Shown in pieces: positions 39,893 through 48,777 of a stretch of 64,000 nucleotides of DNA; the first letter of the stretch is position 1, and every line of letters starts with the position of its first letter. The notes beneath the pieces were generated by a model. It worked only from the letters and a program-made list of their open reading frames with translations. It did no database searches and was not told the DNA's origin. Source of the DNA: Streptomyces sp. FIT100 (GTDB lineage Bacteria; Actinomycetota; Actinomycetes; Streptomycetales; Streptomycetaceae); the NCBI RefSeq assembly GCF_024584805.1, contig NZ_CP075715.1, positions 7,163,526 through 7,227,525 on the forward strand. The letters run 5' to 3'. The position numbers were made by a program, and so were the translations under genes.

Positions 39893-41902
39893 ATGACAGC
39901 GACGACCGACGGAAGCACCGGGGCTCCGGGACCCCGCGCAGCCGCGGCCAGCGAACCGACCGACACACCTCCGGACACACCTCCCGACACACCTCCCCCG
40001 GGAGGTGACGTCTCTTCGGCCGCCGCACGGGCGGCACAGCGCTCCGTCGAGTACCTGCTCTCCCGGCAGGACCCGCAGGGCTGGTGGAAGGGCGACCTCG
40101 AGACCAACGTCACCATGGACGCCGAGGACCTGCTGCTCCGTCAGTTCCTCGGCGTCCTGGACGAGAAGACCAGCCACGCCGCCGCCCTCTTCATCCGCGG
40201 CGAGCAGCGCGACGACGGCACCTGGGCCACGTTCTACGGCGGACCCGGCGAACTCTCCACCACCGTCGAGGCATACGTCGCGCTGCGGCTCGCCGGCGAC
40301 CGGCCCGACGATCCGCACATGTCACGCGCCGCCGACTGGATCCGGGCTCAGGGCGGAATCGCCGCGAGCCGGGTCTTCACCCGTATCTGGCTCGCGCTCT
40401 TCGGCTGGTGGAAGTGGGAGGACCTGCCCGAGCTGCCGCCCGAGCTGATCTATCTGCCGTCCTGGTTCCCGCTCAACATCTACGACTTCGGCTGCTGGGC
40501 CCGGCAGACCATCGTGCCGCTCACGATCGTCTCCGCGAAGCGCCCGGTCCGCCCCGCGCCCTTCGCGCTCGACGAGCTCCACACCGACGCACGCAACCCC
40601 AGTCCGCAGGGGCCCCTCGCCCCGGCGCGGAGCTGGGACGGCGTCTTCCAGCGGCTCGACCGGATGCTGCACCGCTACCGCAAGGTCGCCCCGCGCCCGC
40701 TGCGCCGTGCCGCCATGAACAGTGCGGCGCGCTGGATCGTCGAGCGGCAGGAGAACGACGGCTGCTGGGGCGGGATCCAGCCGCCCGCCGTCTACTCGGT
40801 CATCGCCCTGCACCTGCTCGGCTACGACCTCCAGCACCCCGTGATGCGCGCCGGCCTGGAATCGCTCGACCGCTTCACCGTCTGGCGCGACGACGGCGCC
40901 CGGATGATCGAGGCGTGCCAGTCGCCCGTCTGGGACACCTGCCTGGCCACGATCGCGCTCGCCGACGCCGGGCTCCCCGCCGACCACCCGGCGCTCGTCA
41001 GGGCCGCCGACTGGATGCTCGGCGAGGAGGTCGTCAAGCGGGGCGACTGGGCGGTGCGCAAGCCCGGACTTCCCCCGGGCGGCTGGGCGTTCGAGTTCCA
41101 CAACGACAACTACCCCGACATCGACGACACCGCCGAGGTCATCCTCGCGCTGCGCCGGGTCGACCACCCGGATCCGGCGGCCGTCGAGGCCGCGATCGCC
41201 CGCGCGGGCAACTGGACGCTCGGGATGCAGTCGAAGAACGGCGCCTGGGGCGCGTTCGACGCCGACAACACCAGCGCGTTCCCCAACCGGCTGCCGTTCT
41301 GCGACTTCGGCGAGGTCATCGACCCGCCGTCGGCCGACGTCACCGCACACGTCGTCGAGATGCTCGCCCACGAGGGCCGCGCCCACCACCCCCGTACCCG
41401 CAGGGGCATCGAGTGGCTGCTCGCCGAACAGGAGCCGAACGGCGCCTGGTTCGGACGCTGGGGCGTCAACTACGTCTACGGCACGGGCTCGGTGGTCCCG
41501 GCGCTGACCGCCGCCGGGCTGCCGACCGTGCACCCCGCCATCCGCCGCGCCGTCCGCTGGCTCGAATCCGTCCAGAACGACGACGGCGGCTGGGGCGAGG
41601 ACCTGCGCTCCTACCGCGACCCGGCCACCATGGGGCAGGGGGCGTCCACCGCGTCCCAGACCGCGTGGGCGCTGCTGGCCCTGCTCGCGGCGGGGGAGCG
41701 GGAGGGCAAGGCGGTCGAGCGGGGCGTCGCCTTCCTCGCCGAGACCCAGCGCGAGGACGGCTCCTGGGACGAGCCGCACTTCACGGGCACCGGCTTCCCC
41801 TGGGACTTCTCCATCAACTACCACCTGTACCGGCAGGTCTTCCCGCTGACCGCGCTCGGCCGGTACGTCAACGGAGAGCCCTTCTCCGGCAAGGGGGGCT
41901 GA
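39893..41902 (+). CDS. shc: squalene-hopene cyclase
   Basis: A 669-residue class II triterpene cyclase converting squalene to hopene and hopanol at the membrane. The protonating DxDD motif is D409-I-D-D412 in NYPDIDDTAE, and multiple QW repeats are visible, such as QDPQGWW, QENDGCWG, QSKNGAWG, QEPNGAWFGRWG, QNDDGGWG and QREDGSW. A ~40-residue Pro/Thr-rich N-terminal extension with three TPPD repeats precedes the catalytic fold. ATG at 39893 has GAAGGGGAAG upstream. The stop overlaps the hpnG start (TGATG), so it is coupled to the side-chain genes. Confidence 0.96.
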   Translation: MTATTDGSTGAPGPRAAAASEPTDTPPDTPPDTPPPGGDVSSAAARAAQRSVEYLLSRQDPQGWWKGDLETNVTMDAEDLLLRQFLGVLDEKTSHAAALFIRGEQRDDGTWATFYGGPGELSTTVEAYVALRLAGDRPDDPHMSRAADWIRAQGGIAASRVFTRIWLALFGWWKWEDLPELPPELIYLPSWFPLNIYDFGCWARQTIVPLTIVSAKRPVRPAPFALDELHTDARNPSPQGPLAPARSWDGVFQRLDRMLHRYRKVAPRPLRRAAMNSAARWIVERQENDGCWGGIQPPAVYSVIALHLLGYDLQHPVMRAGLESLDRFTVWRDDGARMIEACQSPVWDTCLATIALADAGLPADHPALVRAADWMLGEEVVKRGDWAVRKPGLPPGGWAFEFHNDNYPDIDDTAEVILALRRVDHPDPAAVEAAIARAGNWTLGMQSKNGAWGAFDADNTSAFPNRLPFCDFGEVIDPPSADVTAHVVEMLAHEGRAHHPRTRRGIEWLLAEQEPNGAWFGRWGVNYVYGTGSVVPALTAAGLPTVHPAIRRAVRWLESVQNDDGGWGEDLRSYRDPATMGQGASTASQTAWALLALLAAGEREGKAVERGVAFLAETQREDGSWDEPHFTGTGFPWDFSINYHLYRQVFPLTALGRYVNGEPFSGKGG

Positions 41903-42558
41903 TGGACGCGACCCCGGCGGCCCCGGGCACCGCGCCGCTGCTGATCGCCTGCGCGCTCGGCATCGAGCACCTCGCCCTGCGCGGCGCCGGGCGCGGCAGC
42001 GGCGGCGCACTGGGCCCCGTGACCGTACTGCGTACGGGCATGGGCCCGAAGCACGCCCAGCGCGCCGTCGCCGAGGCCCTCGGCGACGGGCGGAACCGGG
42101 ACGCGGCGGTCATCGCCTCCGGCTTCTGCGCCGGACTCGCCCCGGGCATGCACCCGGGCGACCTCGTCGTGGCCGACGAGACCCGCGGCCCCTGGGGCAC
42201 CACCCGCTGCACCGGCACCGAGGTGCTCGTGGCGGCGCTGGTCCGCGCCCTGCCCGGCCGCACGGTCCACACCGGCCCGCTGACCGGCTCCGCCCATGTC
42301 GTACGCGGCCAGGAGCGGTCGGAGCTGGCCGCCACCGGGGCGATCGCGGTGGACATGGAGTCGGCCGCGACGCTCCACGCCGCCCAGGGCGCCGGCCCCC
42401 GCCCGGTTGCGGCCGTCCGGGTGGTCGTGGACGCTCCGGAGCATGAACTGGTCCGCATCGGCACGGTGCGCGGTGGAATATCGGCTTTCCGCGTTCTGCG
42501 CGCCGTCCTTCCTGCTTTTCATGAATGGCACCGTTCTTTGCTGCTCCCCAGGAGGTGA
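41902..42558 (+). CDS. hpnG: hopanoid-associated phosphorylase HpnG
   Basis: A 218-residue nucleoside-phosphorylase-fold enzyme. HpnG releases adenine from adenosylhopane to give phosphoribosylhopane on the way to bacteriohopanetetrol. The sequence shows the phosphate-binding RTGMGPKHA near residue 45, SGFCAGLAPGMHPGDLVVAD and the VDMESAA nucleoside-binding motif near 152. It is coupled to shc by TGATG and is followed by hpnH after 5 bp. Position between shc and hpnH makes the assignment secure. Confidence 0.9.
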   Translation: MDATPAAPGTAPLLIACALGIEHLALRGAGRGSGGALGPVTVLRTGMGPKHAQRAVAEALGDGRNRDAAVIASGFCAGLAPGMHPGDLVVADETRGPWGTTRCTGTEVLVAALVRALPGRTVHTGPLTGSAHVVRGQERSELAATGAIAVDMESAATLHAAQGAGPRPVAAVRVVVDAPEHELVRIGTVRGGISAFRVLRAVLPAFHEWHRSLLLPRR

Positions 42559-42563
42559 GCTAG

Positions 42564-43586
42564 ATGGCCATGCCGCTCCGTCAGACCATCAGGGTCGGGA
42601 CGTACCTCTTTGAACAGAAGCTCCGCAGGCGTGAGAAGTTTCCGCTGATCGTGGAGCTGGAGCCGTTGTTCGCGTGCAATCTGAAGTGCGAGGGCTGCGG
42701 AAAGATCCAGCACCCGGCGGGAATCCTCAAGCAGCGCATGCCCGTCGCTCAGGCGGTCGGGGCCGTTCTGGAATCCGGGGCCCCGATGGTCTCCATCGCG
42801 GGCGGCGAGCCGTTGATGCACCCGCAGATCCACGAGATCGTCAACCAGCTGGTGGCGAAGAAGAAGTACGTCTTCCTCTGCACCAACGCGCTGCTGATGC
42901 GCAAGAAGATGGAGCAGTTCACCCCGTCGCCGTTCTTCGCCTTCGCCGTCCACATCGACGGGCTGCGCGAGCGCCACGACGAGTCGGTCGCCAAGGAAGG
43001 CGTGTTCGACGAGGCGGTGGAGGCGATCAAGGAGGCCAAGAAGCGCGGCTTCCGGGTCACCACCAATTCCACCTTCTTCAACACCGACACCCCGCAGACG
43101 GTCATCGAGGTGCTGAACTACCTCAACGACGACCTCAAGGTCGACGAGATGATGATCTCGCCCGCCTACGCCTACGAGAAGGCGCCCGACCAGGAGCACT
43201 TCCTCGGTGTCGAGCAGACCCGCGAGCTCTTCAGGAAGGCGTTCGCGGACGGCAACCGGCGGCGCTGGCGGCTGAACCACTCACCGCTCTTCCTGGACTT
43301 CCTGGAGGGGAAGGTCGACTTCCCGTGCACCGCGTGGGCGATCCCGAACTACTCGCTCTTCGGCTGGCAGCGCCCCTGCTATCTGATGAGCGACGGATAC
43401 GTGCCCACGTACAAGGAGCTCGTGGAGGAGACCGACTGGGACAAGTACGGCCGCGGAAAGGACCCGCGCTGCGCCAACTGCATGGCGCACTGCGGCTATG
43501 AACCGACCGCCGTACTCGCCACCATGGGCTCACTCAAGGAATCGCTGCGTGCCGCCAGGGACACGGTGTCCGGAAACCGCGACTGA
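42564..43586 (+). CDS. hpnH: adenosyl-hopene transferase HpnH (radical SAM)
   Basis: A 340-residue radical-SAM enzyme that joins the adenosyl group to hopene, the first step of side-chain building. The 4Fe-4S cysteines are C38, C42 and C45 in FACNLKCEGCG. A C-terminal cluster of cysteines (DPRCANCMAHCGYEPT) resembles the SPASM/auxiliary region of this family. ATG at 42564 follows AGGAGGTGAGCTAG. Codon use is slightly less GC-rich at its start than its neighbours, as is common for highly conserved radical-SAM proteins. Confidence 0.95.
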   Translation: MAMPLRQTIRVGTYLFEQKLRRREKFPLIVELEPLFACNLKCEGCGKIQHPAGILKQRMPVAQAVGAVLESGAPMVSIAGGEPLMHPQIHEIVNQLVAKKKYVFLCTNALLMRKKMEQFTPSPFFAFAVHIDGLRERHDESVAKEGVFDEAVEAIKEAKKRGFRVTTNSTFFNTDTPQTVIEVLNYLNDDLKVDEMMISPAYAYEKAPDQEHFLGVEQTRELFRKAFADGNRRRWRLNHSPLFLDFLEGKVDFPCTAWAIPNYSLFGWQRPCYLMSDGYVPTYKELVEETDWDKYGRGKDPRCANCMAHCGYEPTAVLATMGSLKESLRAARDTVSGNRD

Positions 43587-43600
43587 GAGGGGGCCCGAGC

Positions 43601-45493
43601 GTGACGATTCTGGAGAACATCCGGGGGCCGCGCGACCTCAGGGCGCTGAGGGAAGCGGAGCTCGACGAACTCGCCGAGGACATCAGGGAGTTCCTGATCC
43701 AGGCCGTGGCCAGGACCGGCGGCCATCTGGGACCGAATCTCGGCGTGGTGGAGCTGACCATCGCACTCCACCGCGTCTTCGACTCGCCCGTGGACCGCAT
43801 CCTGTGGGACACCGGACACCAGAGCTACGTGCACAAACTGCTCACCGGCCGGCAGGACTTCTCCAAGCTGCGCGGGAAGGGCGGCCTGTCCGGCTATCCG
43901 TCCCGCGAGGAGTCCGAGCACGACGTCATCGAGAACTCGCACGCGTCCACCGTGCTCGGCTGGGCGGACGGGCTCGCCAAGGCGCACCAGGTACTCGGCA
44001 GCCCCGGCCACGTCGTCGCCGTCACCGGCGACGGCGCGCTCACCGGCGGCATGGCCTGGGAGGCGCTGAACAACATCGCCGCCGCCAAGGACCGCCCGCT
44101 GATCATCGTGGTCAACGACAACGAGCGCTCCTACGCCCCGACGATCGGCGGCCTCGCCAACCACCTGGCCACGCTCCGCATCACCGACGAGTACGAGCGG
44201 GTGCTGGCCTGGGGCAAGGACGTCCTCCAGCACACCCCCGTCGTCGGAAAGCCGCTCTACGAGTCGCTGCACGGAGCGAAGAAGGGCTTCAAGGACGCCT
44301 TCGCCCCGCAGGGCATGTTCGAGGACCTGGGACTGAAGTACGTCGGCCCCATCGACGGCCACGACATCGCCGCCGTCGAGTCCGCGCTGCGCCGCGCGAA
44401 ACGCTTCCACGGACCGGTGCTGGTGCACTGCCTGACCGAGAAGGGACGCGGTTATCCGCCCGCGCTGGAGGACGAGGCCGACCGCTTCCACACCGTCGGC
44501 GTGATGGACCCGCGGACCTGCGAGCCGCTCGCGCCCTCCCACGGGCCGTCCTGGACCTCGGTCTTCGGCGACGAGATCGCCGCGATCGGCGCCGAGCGGC
44601 CGGACGTCGTGGCGATCACCGCGGCCATGCTCCACCCGGTGGGGCTGACGAGGTTCGCCGAGCGCTTCCCCGACCGGATCTGGGACGTCGGGATCGCCGA
44701 GCAGCACGCGGTGGTGTCCGCGGCCGGCCTCGCCACCGGCGGACTGCACCCGGTGGTCGCCGTCTACGCGACCTTCCTCAACCGGGCCTTCGACCAGCTC
44801 CTGATGGATGTCGCCCTGCACCGCTGCGGGGTCACCTTCGTCCTCGACCGGGCCGGTGTCACCGGTGTCGACGGCCCCTCCCACAACGGCATGTGGGACC
44901 TGTCCGTCCTCCAGGTCGTCCCGGGGCTCAGGATCGCCGCCCCGCGCGACGCGGACCAGCTCAGGGCCCAGCTGCGCGAGGCCGTCGAGGTGTCCGACGC
45001 GCCGACCGTGCTGCGGTTCCCCAAGGAGGCGCTCGGGGAGCCGCTGCCCGCCCTCGGCCGGGTGGGCGGGATGGACGTCCTGCACCGCTGCGACGACCCC
45101 GAGGTGCTGATCGTCTCGGTCGGCGCGCTCGGCACCGTCTGTCTGCAGGCCGCCGATCTCCTGGAGGCCCGCGGAGTGCGCTGCACCGTCGTCGACCCGC
45201 GCTGGGTCAAGCCCGTCGACGAGCAGCTCGCCCCGCTCGCCGCCCGGCACCGGCTCGTCGCCGTCGTCGAGGACAACAGCCGGGCGGGCGGCGTCGGCTC
45301 GGCGGTCGGCCAGGCGCTGCGGGATGCCGATGTGGACGTACCGCTGCGGACCTTCGGCATCCCCGAGCAGTTCCTCGCGCACGCGAAGCGCGGCGAGGTG
45401 CTGGCGGACATCGGACTGACACCGGTGGAGATCGCGGGGCGGATCAGCGCCGCCCTCGCCCGCCGCGAGGCATTCGAGGAGGGCGGTCGATGA
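43601..45493 (+). CDS. dxs: 1-deoxy-D-xylulose-5-phosphate synthase
   Basis: A 630-residue thiamine-diphosphate enzyme that condenses pyruvate and glyceraldehyde 3-phosphate, the entry of the MEP isoprenoid pathway. TPP/Mg motifs GDGALTGGMAWEALNN (near residue 145) and DVGIAEQHAVVSAAGLA (near 368, with the catalytic Glu) are intact. Its presence as part of the hopanoid operon suggests a dedicated supply of C5 units; a second housekeeping copy elsewhere is expected but not visible here. GTG start at 43601 behind GAGGGGGC. ATGA overlap with the following aminotransferase gene. Confidence 0.95.
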   Translation: MTILENIRGPRDLRALREAELDELAEDIREFLIQAVARTGGHLGPNLGVVELTIALHRVFDSPVDRILWDTGHQSYVHKLLTGRQDFSKLRGKGGLSGYPSREESEHDVIENSHASTVLGWADGLAKAHQVLGSPGHVVAVTGDGALTGGMAWEALNNIAAAKDRPLIIVVNDNERSYAPTIGGLANHLATLRITDEYERVLAWGKDVLQHTPVVGKPLYESLHGAKKGFKDAFAPQGMFEDLGLKYVGPIDGHDIAAVESALRRAKRFHGPVLVHCLTEKGRGYPPALEDEADRFHTVGVMDPRTCEPLAPSHGPSWTSVFGDEIAAIGAERPDVVAITAAMLHPVGLTRFAERFPDRIWDVGIAEQHAVVSAAGLATGGLHPVVAVYATFLNRAFDQLLMDVALHRCGVTFVLDRAGVTGVDGPSHNGMWDLSVLQVVPGLRIAAPRDADQLRAQLREAVEVSDAPTVLRFPKEALGEPLPALGRVGGMDVLHRCDDPEVLIVSVGALGTVCLQAADLLEARGVRCTVVDPRWVKPVDEQLAPLAARHRLVAVVEDNSRAGGVGSAVGQALRDADVDVPLRTFGIPEQFLAHAKRGEVLADIGLTPVEIAGRISAALARREAFEEGGR

Positions 45494-46875
45494 GCAAGGA
45501 GTTCGACCTCGGACGGCTGCTCGCGGAGCGCGGCGGCGAGCGGTACGAACTGCACGCGCGCCACCTCAACCACCAGCTGCCCCGGATGCTCCGCACCATC
45601 GGCTTCGACAAGGTGTACGAGCGGGCCGAGGGCGCGTACTTCTGGGACGCGGACGGCAACGACTACCTCGACATGCTCGCCGGCTTCGGCGTCATGGGCC
45701 TCGGCCGGCACCACCCCGTCGTCCGCAAGGCCCTGCACGACGTCATCGACGCCTCGCTCGCCGACCTCACCCGCTTCGACTGCGCGCCGCTGCCCGGGCT
45801 GCTCGCCGAGAAGCTGCTGGCCCACAGTCCGCACCTGGACCGGGTCTTCTTCGGCAACAGCGGTACGGAGGCGGTCGAGACGGCGCTCAAGTTCGCCCGG
45901 TACGCGACAGGGAAGCCCCGGATCGTCTACTGCACGCACGCCTTCCACGGGCTGACCACCGGTTCCCTCTCGGTCAACGGCGAGTCCGGCTTCCGTGACG
46001 GCTTCGCCCCGCTGCTGCCGGACACCGCCATCGAGCTCGGCGATCTGGCGGCCCTGGAGCGGGAGCTGAAACGCGGCGACGTCGCGGGCTTCGTCGTCGA
46101 GCCCGTCCAGGGCAAGGGTGTCCACGAGCCGCCGCCCGGATTTCTTCTCGCGGCGCAGGAGCTGCTCCACCGGCACAAGGCGCTGCTCATCGCCGACGAG
46201 GTCCAGACGGGTCTCGGCAGGACCGGCGCCTTCTACGCGTACCAGCACGCGGAAGGTGTCGAACCCGACCTCGTGTGCGTCGCGAAGACCCTCTCCGGCG
46301 GCTATGTGCCGGTCGGCGCCACCCTCGGCAAGGACTGGGTCTTCAAGAAGGTCTACTCCTCGATGGACCGGGTGCTGGTGCACTCGGCGAGCTTCGGCTC
46401 CAACGCCCAGGCGATGGCCGCCGGGCTCGCCGTGCTGGCCGTCCTGGAGGACGAGGACGTCATCGCCAACGCGCGGGCGACCGGGGAGCTGCTGAGGACG
46501 CGGCTTGCGGCGCTCGTCGACCGCTACGAGCTGCTGCGGGAGGTCCGTGGGCGCGGGCTGATGATCGGCATCGAGTTCGGCAGGCCGTCGTCGCTGAAAC
46601 TGCGCAGCCGCTGGACCATGCTCCAGGCCGCCCGCAAGGGGTTGTTCGCGCAGATGGTGGTCGTCCCGCTGCTCCAGCGGCACCGCATCCTCACCCAGGT
46701 GTCCGGCGACCATCTGGAAGTGATCAAGCTGATTCCGCCGCTGATCATCGGCGAGGCGGAGGTCGACCGCTTCGTCGAGGCGTTCACCGCGGTGATGGAC
46801 GACGCCCACGGCGGCAGCGGGCTGATGTGGGACTTCGGCAGGACCCTGGTCAAGCAGGCGGTCGGCAACCGCTAG
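45490..46875 (+). CDS. class III aminotransferase, probable hopanoid aminotransferase HpnO
   Basis: A 461-residue PLP-dependent class III aminotransferase. The PLP region IADEVQTGLGRTG near residue 235 and the Schiff-base lysine in CVAKTLSGGYVPVG near 262 are clear. At the end of the hopanoid operon it is the likely enzyme forming 35-aminobacteriohopanetriol, the role of HpnO; the name is left blank because class III members are similar and only context distinguishes it. It is coupled to dxs. The final codons lie in an 18-bp tandem duplication that continues past the stop. Confidence 0.85.
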   Translation: MSKEFDLGRLLAERGGERYELHARHLNHQLPRMLRTIGFDKVYERAEGAYFWDADGNDYLDMLAGFGVMGLGRHHPVVRKALHDVIDASLADLTRFDCAPLPGLLAEKLLAHSPHLDRVFFGNSGTEAVETALKFARYATGKPRIVYCTHAFHGLTTGSLSVNGESGFRDGFAPLLPDTAIELGDLAALERELKRGDVAGFVVEPVQGKGVHEPPPGFLLAAQELLHRHKALLIADEVQTGLGRTGAFYAYQHAEGVEPDLVCVAKTLSGGYVPVGATLGKDWVFKKVYSSMDRVLVHSASFGSNAQAMAAGLAVLAVLEDEDVIANARATGELLRTRLAALVDRYELLREVRGRGLMIGIEFGRPSSLKLRSRWTMLQAARKGLFAQMVVVPLLQRHRILTQVSGDHLEVIKLIPPLIIGEAEVDRFVEAFTAVMDDAHGGSGLMWDFGRTLVKQAVGNR

Positions 46876-46903
46876 GCGGTCGGCAACCGCTGGGCGGTCG
46901 GCC
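46857..46903. repeat. 18-bp tandem repeat across a stop codon
   Basis: GGCGGTCGGCAACCGCT plus A or G occurs at 46857-46874 and 46875-46892, with a partial third copy to 46903. The first copy contains the last codons and stop of the aminotransferase. Each copy can fold (GCGGT/ACCGC), so the array may help end transcription. Confidence 0.9.
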
Positions 46904-46932
46904 GACGCGGCAGCGGATCCCCCTGCCCTTTG

Positions 46933-46961
46933 CCTCTGGGGCAAGAAATTTGCCCCAGAGG
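46933..46961. promoter_or_regulatory. long perfect palindromic operator upstream of the XRE-cupin gene
   Basis: CCTCTGGGGCAA and TTGCCCCAGAGG are exact complements (12-bp arms) with a 5-base spacer, 24-52 bp before the start codon. Size and position fit an autoregulatory operator for the downstream regulator; it also could form a hairpin in the preceding operon's transcript. Confidence 0.65.
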
Positions 46962-46984
46962 AAATCCGCTGGCGCAATAGGGGC

Positions 46985-47554
46985 ATGGACGAGCTGCCCG
47001 ACATGGCACCCCGGCTGCGCGAGCTGCGCCGCCACCGCGGCCTCACCCTGGAAACCGCCGCCCGGCGCGCGGGCCTCTCGCCCGCCCATCTCTCCCGGCT
47101 CGAAACGGGCCACCGGCAGCCGTCCCTGCCCATGCTGCTCGCCCTGGCCCGCATCTACGGTACGACGGTCGCGGAGCTCCTCGGCGAGGCGCCGGCGGAG
47201 CGCGACGCGATCACCCGCGGCGGGCGGATGGGCCCGGCGGAGGCGGACGGCTGGACGTACCGCCCGGCGGGTGGCCGCGGCCGGGCCATGCAGGCCCTGC
47301 GGGTGCGGGTGGCGCCCGGGACCCAGGGGGACCTGGTGCGCGTCCATCCCGGCGAGGAGTGGCTGTACGTGCTCGAAGGCCGGTTGCGCCTCGGGCTCGG
47401 CGACAGCGTGTACGAGCTCGACCCCGGCGACAGCGCCCACTTCGACTCGCTCACCCCGCACCGCATCGCCGCCCTCACCCAGGACGGGGCCGAGCTGCTC
47501 TTCGTCCACACCCTGTTGCAGAGCCCCGACCCGCACGCGCATCCGCATGCCTGA
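46985..47554 (+). CDS. XRE-family transcriptional regulator with cupin domain
   Basis: A 189-residue regulator with an N-terminal HTH_3 domain (residues ~8-62; LTLETAARRAGLSPAHLSRLETG is the recognition region) and a C-terminal cupin barrel (residues ~105-180; HPGEEWLYVLEGRLRLGL then LDPGDSAHFDSLTPHR). Such proteins sense small ligands and often repress a neighbouring transporter or enzyme gene. The partner here is a 43-residue membrane peptide starting ten bases after the stop. The palindrome at 46933-46961 is its likely binding site. Confidence 0.9.
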   Translation: MDELPDMAPRLRELRRHRGLTLETAARRAGLSPAHLSRLETGHRQPSLPMLLALARIYGTTVAELLGEAPAERDAITRGGRMGPAEADGWTYRPAGGRGRAMQALRVRVAPGTQGDLVRVHPGEEWLYVLEGRLRLGLGDSVYELDPGDSAHFDSLTPHRIAALTQDGAELLFVHTLLQSPDPHAHPHA

Positions 47555-47564
47555 GGAGAACACC

Positions 47565-47696
47565 ATGCCGAAAATCCCGTCGAGCCAGGAGCAGAAGTTT
47601 CCGGTCGGGCTGATCGTCAGGCTCTTCGCGTATCTGGTGGCGGGCCACCTGTTCGCGGCGTTCCTCTATCTGCTGTTCCTGGTCGGGGGCCGCTGA
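47565..47696 (+). CDS. small membrane protein, DUF6126-like
   Basis: A 43-residue protein with one strong membrane helix (LIVRLFAYLVAGHLFAAFLYLLFLVGG), matching in length and pattern a Streptomyces family I recall as DUF6126, which commonly follows XRE-cupin regulators. ATG at 47565 has GAGGAG six bases upstream. Its pairing with the regulator suggests joint control by the palindrome. Function unknown. Confidence 0.75.
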   Translation: MPKIPSSQEQKFPVGLIVRLFAYLVAGHLFAAFLYLLFLVGGR

Positions 47697-47733
47697 CGGG
47701 CCGGCCGGCTCGGACCGGGCCGCGGCGGAGCGG

Positions 47734-47793
47734 GCCGCTTCGGACGGGGCCGGCTCAGACCGAGCCGCTTCGGACGGGGTCGGCTCAGACCGA
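47734..47793. repeat. 30-bp tandem repeat, two copies
   Basis: GCCGCTTCGGACGGGG(C/T)CGG followed by CTCAGACCGA at 47734-47763 and 47764-47793. The second copy carries the last codons of the convergent phosphatase gene. Confidence 0.9.
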
Positions 47794-48612
47794 GCCGTCC
47801 AGCAGCCGCTCGCGCAGCCGCTCACGCGTCCCGGGCGAGACGCCGAGTCCGTCGGAGAGGTAGCGCTCCGTGCCGCCCCAGGTCTGCTCGATGGTCTCGA
47901 ACGCCGCTTCCAGGTACTCGGCGCGGGCGTCGAAGAGCGGGCTGAGGAGCTCCATGACCTCAGGCGAGTAGCCGGAGGGCGCGTTGTCGCTGCGGCGCAC
48001 CTTGTAGCGGCGGTGCGGGTCGTTCGACTTCAGGTAGTCGGCCTCGATGGCGTCCCGCTCGACGCCCACGGCGAGCAGCGAGACGGCGATCGACAGACCC
48101 GCGCGGTCCTTGCCCGCCGCACAGTGCATGAGCGCCGGGACGCTGTCCTCCGCGAGCGCGTGCAGCACCCGGCTGTGCTCGGCGGTGCGGTCCTTGATGA
48201 TCATCCGGTACGAGGCGGTCATCCGGGCGGCCGCCTTGCCGTCCGCGAGGATCGACCGCAGCTGCTCGAGGTCACCGTCGCGGACCATCCGCCAGAACTC
48301 GGTGCCGTCGGCCGGGTCGCTGAGCGGGATGTTCACGTTCCGTACGCCGGGGAGCTCGACGTCGGGGCCTTCCAGCCGGTGGTCGGCGGCGTTGCGGAAG
48401 TCGAAGATCGTGTGCAGCCCGAGCGAGGTGAGGAAGGCGGCGTCGTCGCCGGTGGCATGCGCGAGGTGTCCGCTGCGGAAGAGCCGTCCGTGCCGCACCC
48501 GCCGCCCGTCCACGGTCGGCAGTCCGCCCACGTCCCGGAAGTTGCGTACGCCGGCCAGTGCGGGTTCGGCCGACGGGAGCTGGGCATCGCCTGCGGGCAG
48601 CTGCTGCGTCAC
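47785..48612 (-). CDS. tyrosine-protein phosphatase (PTP superfamily)
   Basis: A 275-residue phosphatase of the bacterial tyrosine/lipid phosphatase group. The P-loop HCAAGKDRAG has the nucleophile C164 and R170, and N-terminal NFRDVGGLPT is the family's conserved start. A general-acid Asp is probably in the NIPLSDPAD loop near 98. The GTG at 48612 is chosen for AGGAG five bases upstream; an in-frame longer version lacks a site. Substrate may be phosphotyrosine protein or a phosphoinositide. Divergent from the alpha-galactosidase gene. Confidence 0.87.
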   Translation of the reverse strand: MTQQLPAGDAQLPSAEPALAGVRNFRDVGGLPTVDGRRVRHGRLFRSGHLAHATGDDAAFLTSLGLHTIFDFRNAADHRLEGPDVELPGVRNVNIPLSDPADGTEFWRMVRDGDLEQLRSILADGKAAARMTASYRMIIKDRTAEHSRVLHALAEDSVPALMHCAAGKDRAGLSIAVSLLAVGVERDAIEADYLKSNDPHRRYKVRRSDNAPSGYSPEVMELLSPLFDARAEYLEAAFETIEQTWGGTERYLSDGLGVSPGTRERLRERLLDGSV

Positions 48613-48750
48613 GGGGGCTCCTGACGTGTCTGCGGCCGGCGCTGATCGCCGACGAAGACGCGATCCGACCATACGGCATCGATTCCTCAGGCAATCATCT
48701 CGGCCCGGGCGTCAAGAGCGTTGCCTGCACCGCCGGATGTGCTTGATGAT

Positions 48751-48777
48751 GTGTGAACCTGTGTGAACCTGTGTGGA
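48751..48777. repeat. 10-bp direct repeats upstream of the alpha-galactosidase gene
   Basis: GTGTGAACCT at 48751-48760 and 48761-48770, then GTGTGGATCT, ending 14 bp before the start codon. They may be protein-binding sites or slippage products. Confidence 0.6.

Noticed and set aside
39772..40008. Small ORF beginning MSAFWGIAPQ upstream of shc
   Set aside because: It lacks a ribosome site and overlaps the shc coding start out of frame; the notable feature is the hairpin, not the ORF.
43496..45382. A 628-codon minus-strand frame opposite dxs
   Set aside because: dxs shows all thiamine-diphosphate motifs on the plus strand; the antisense frame has none.
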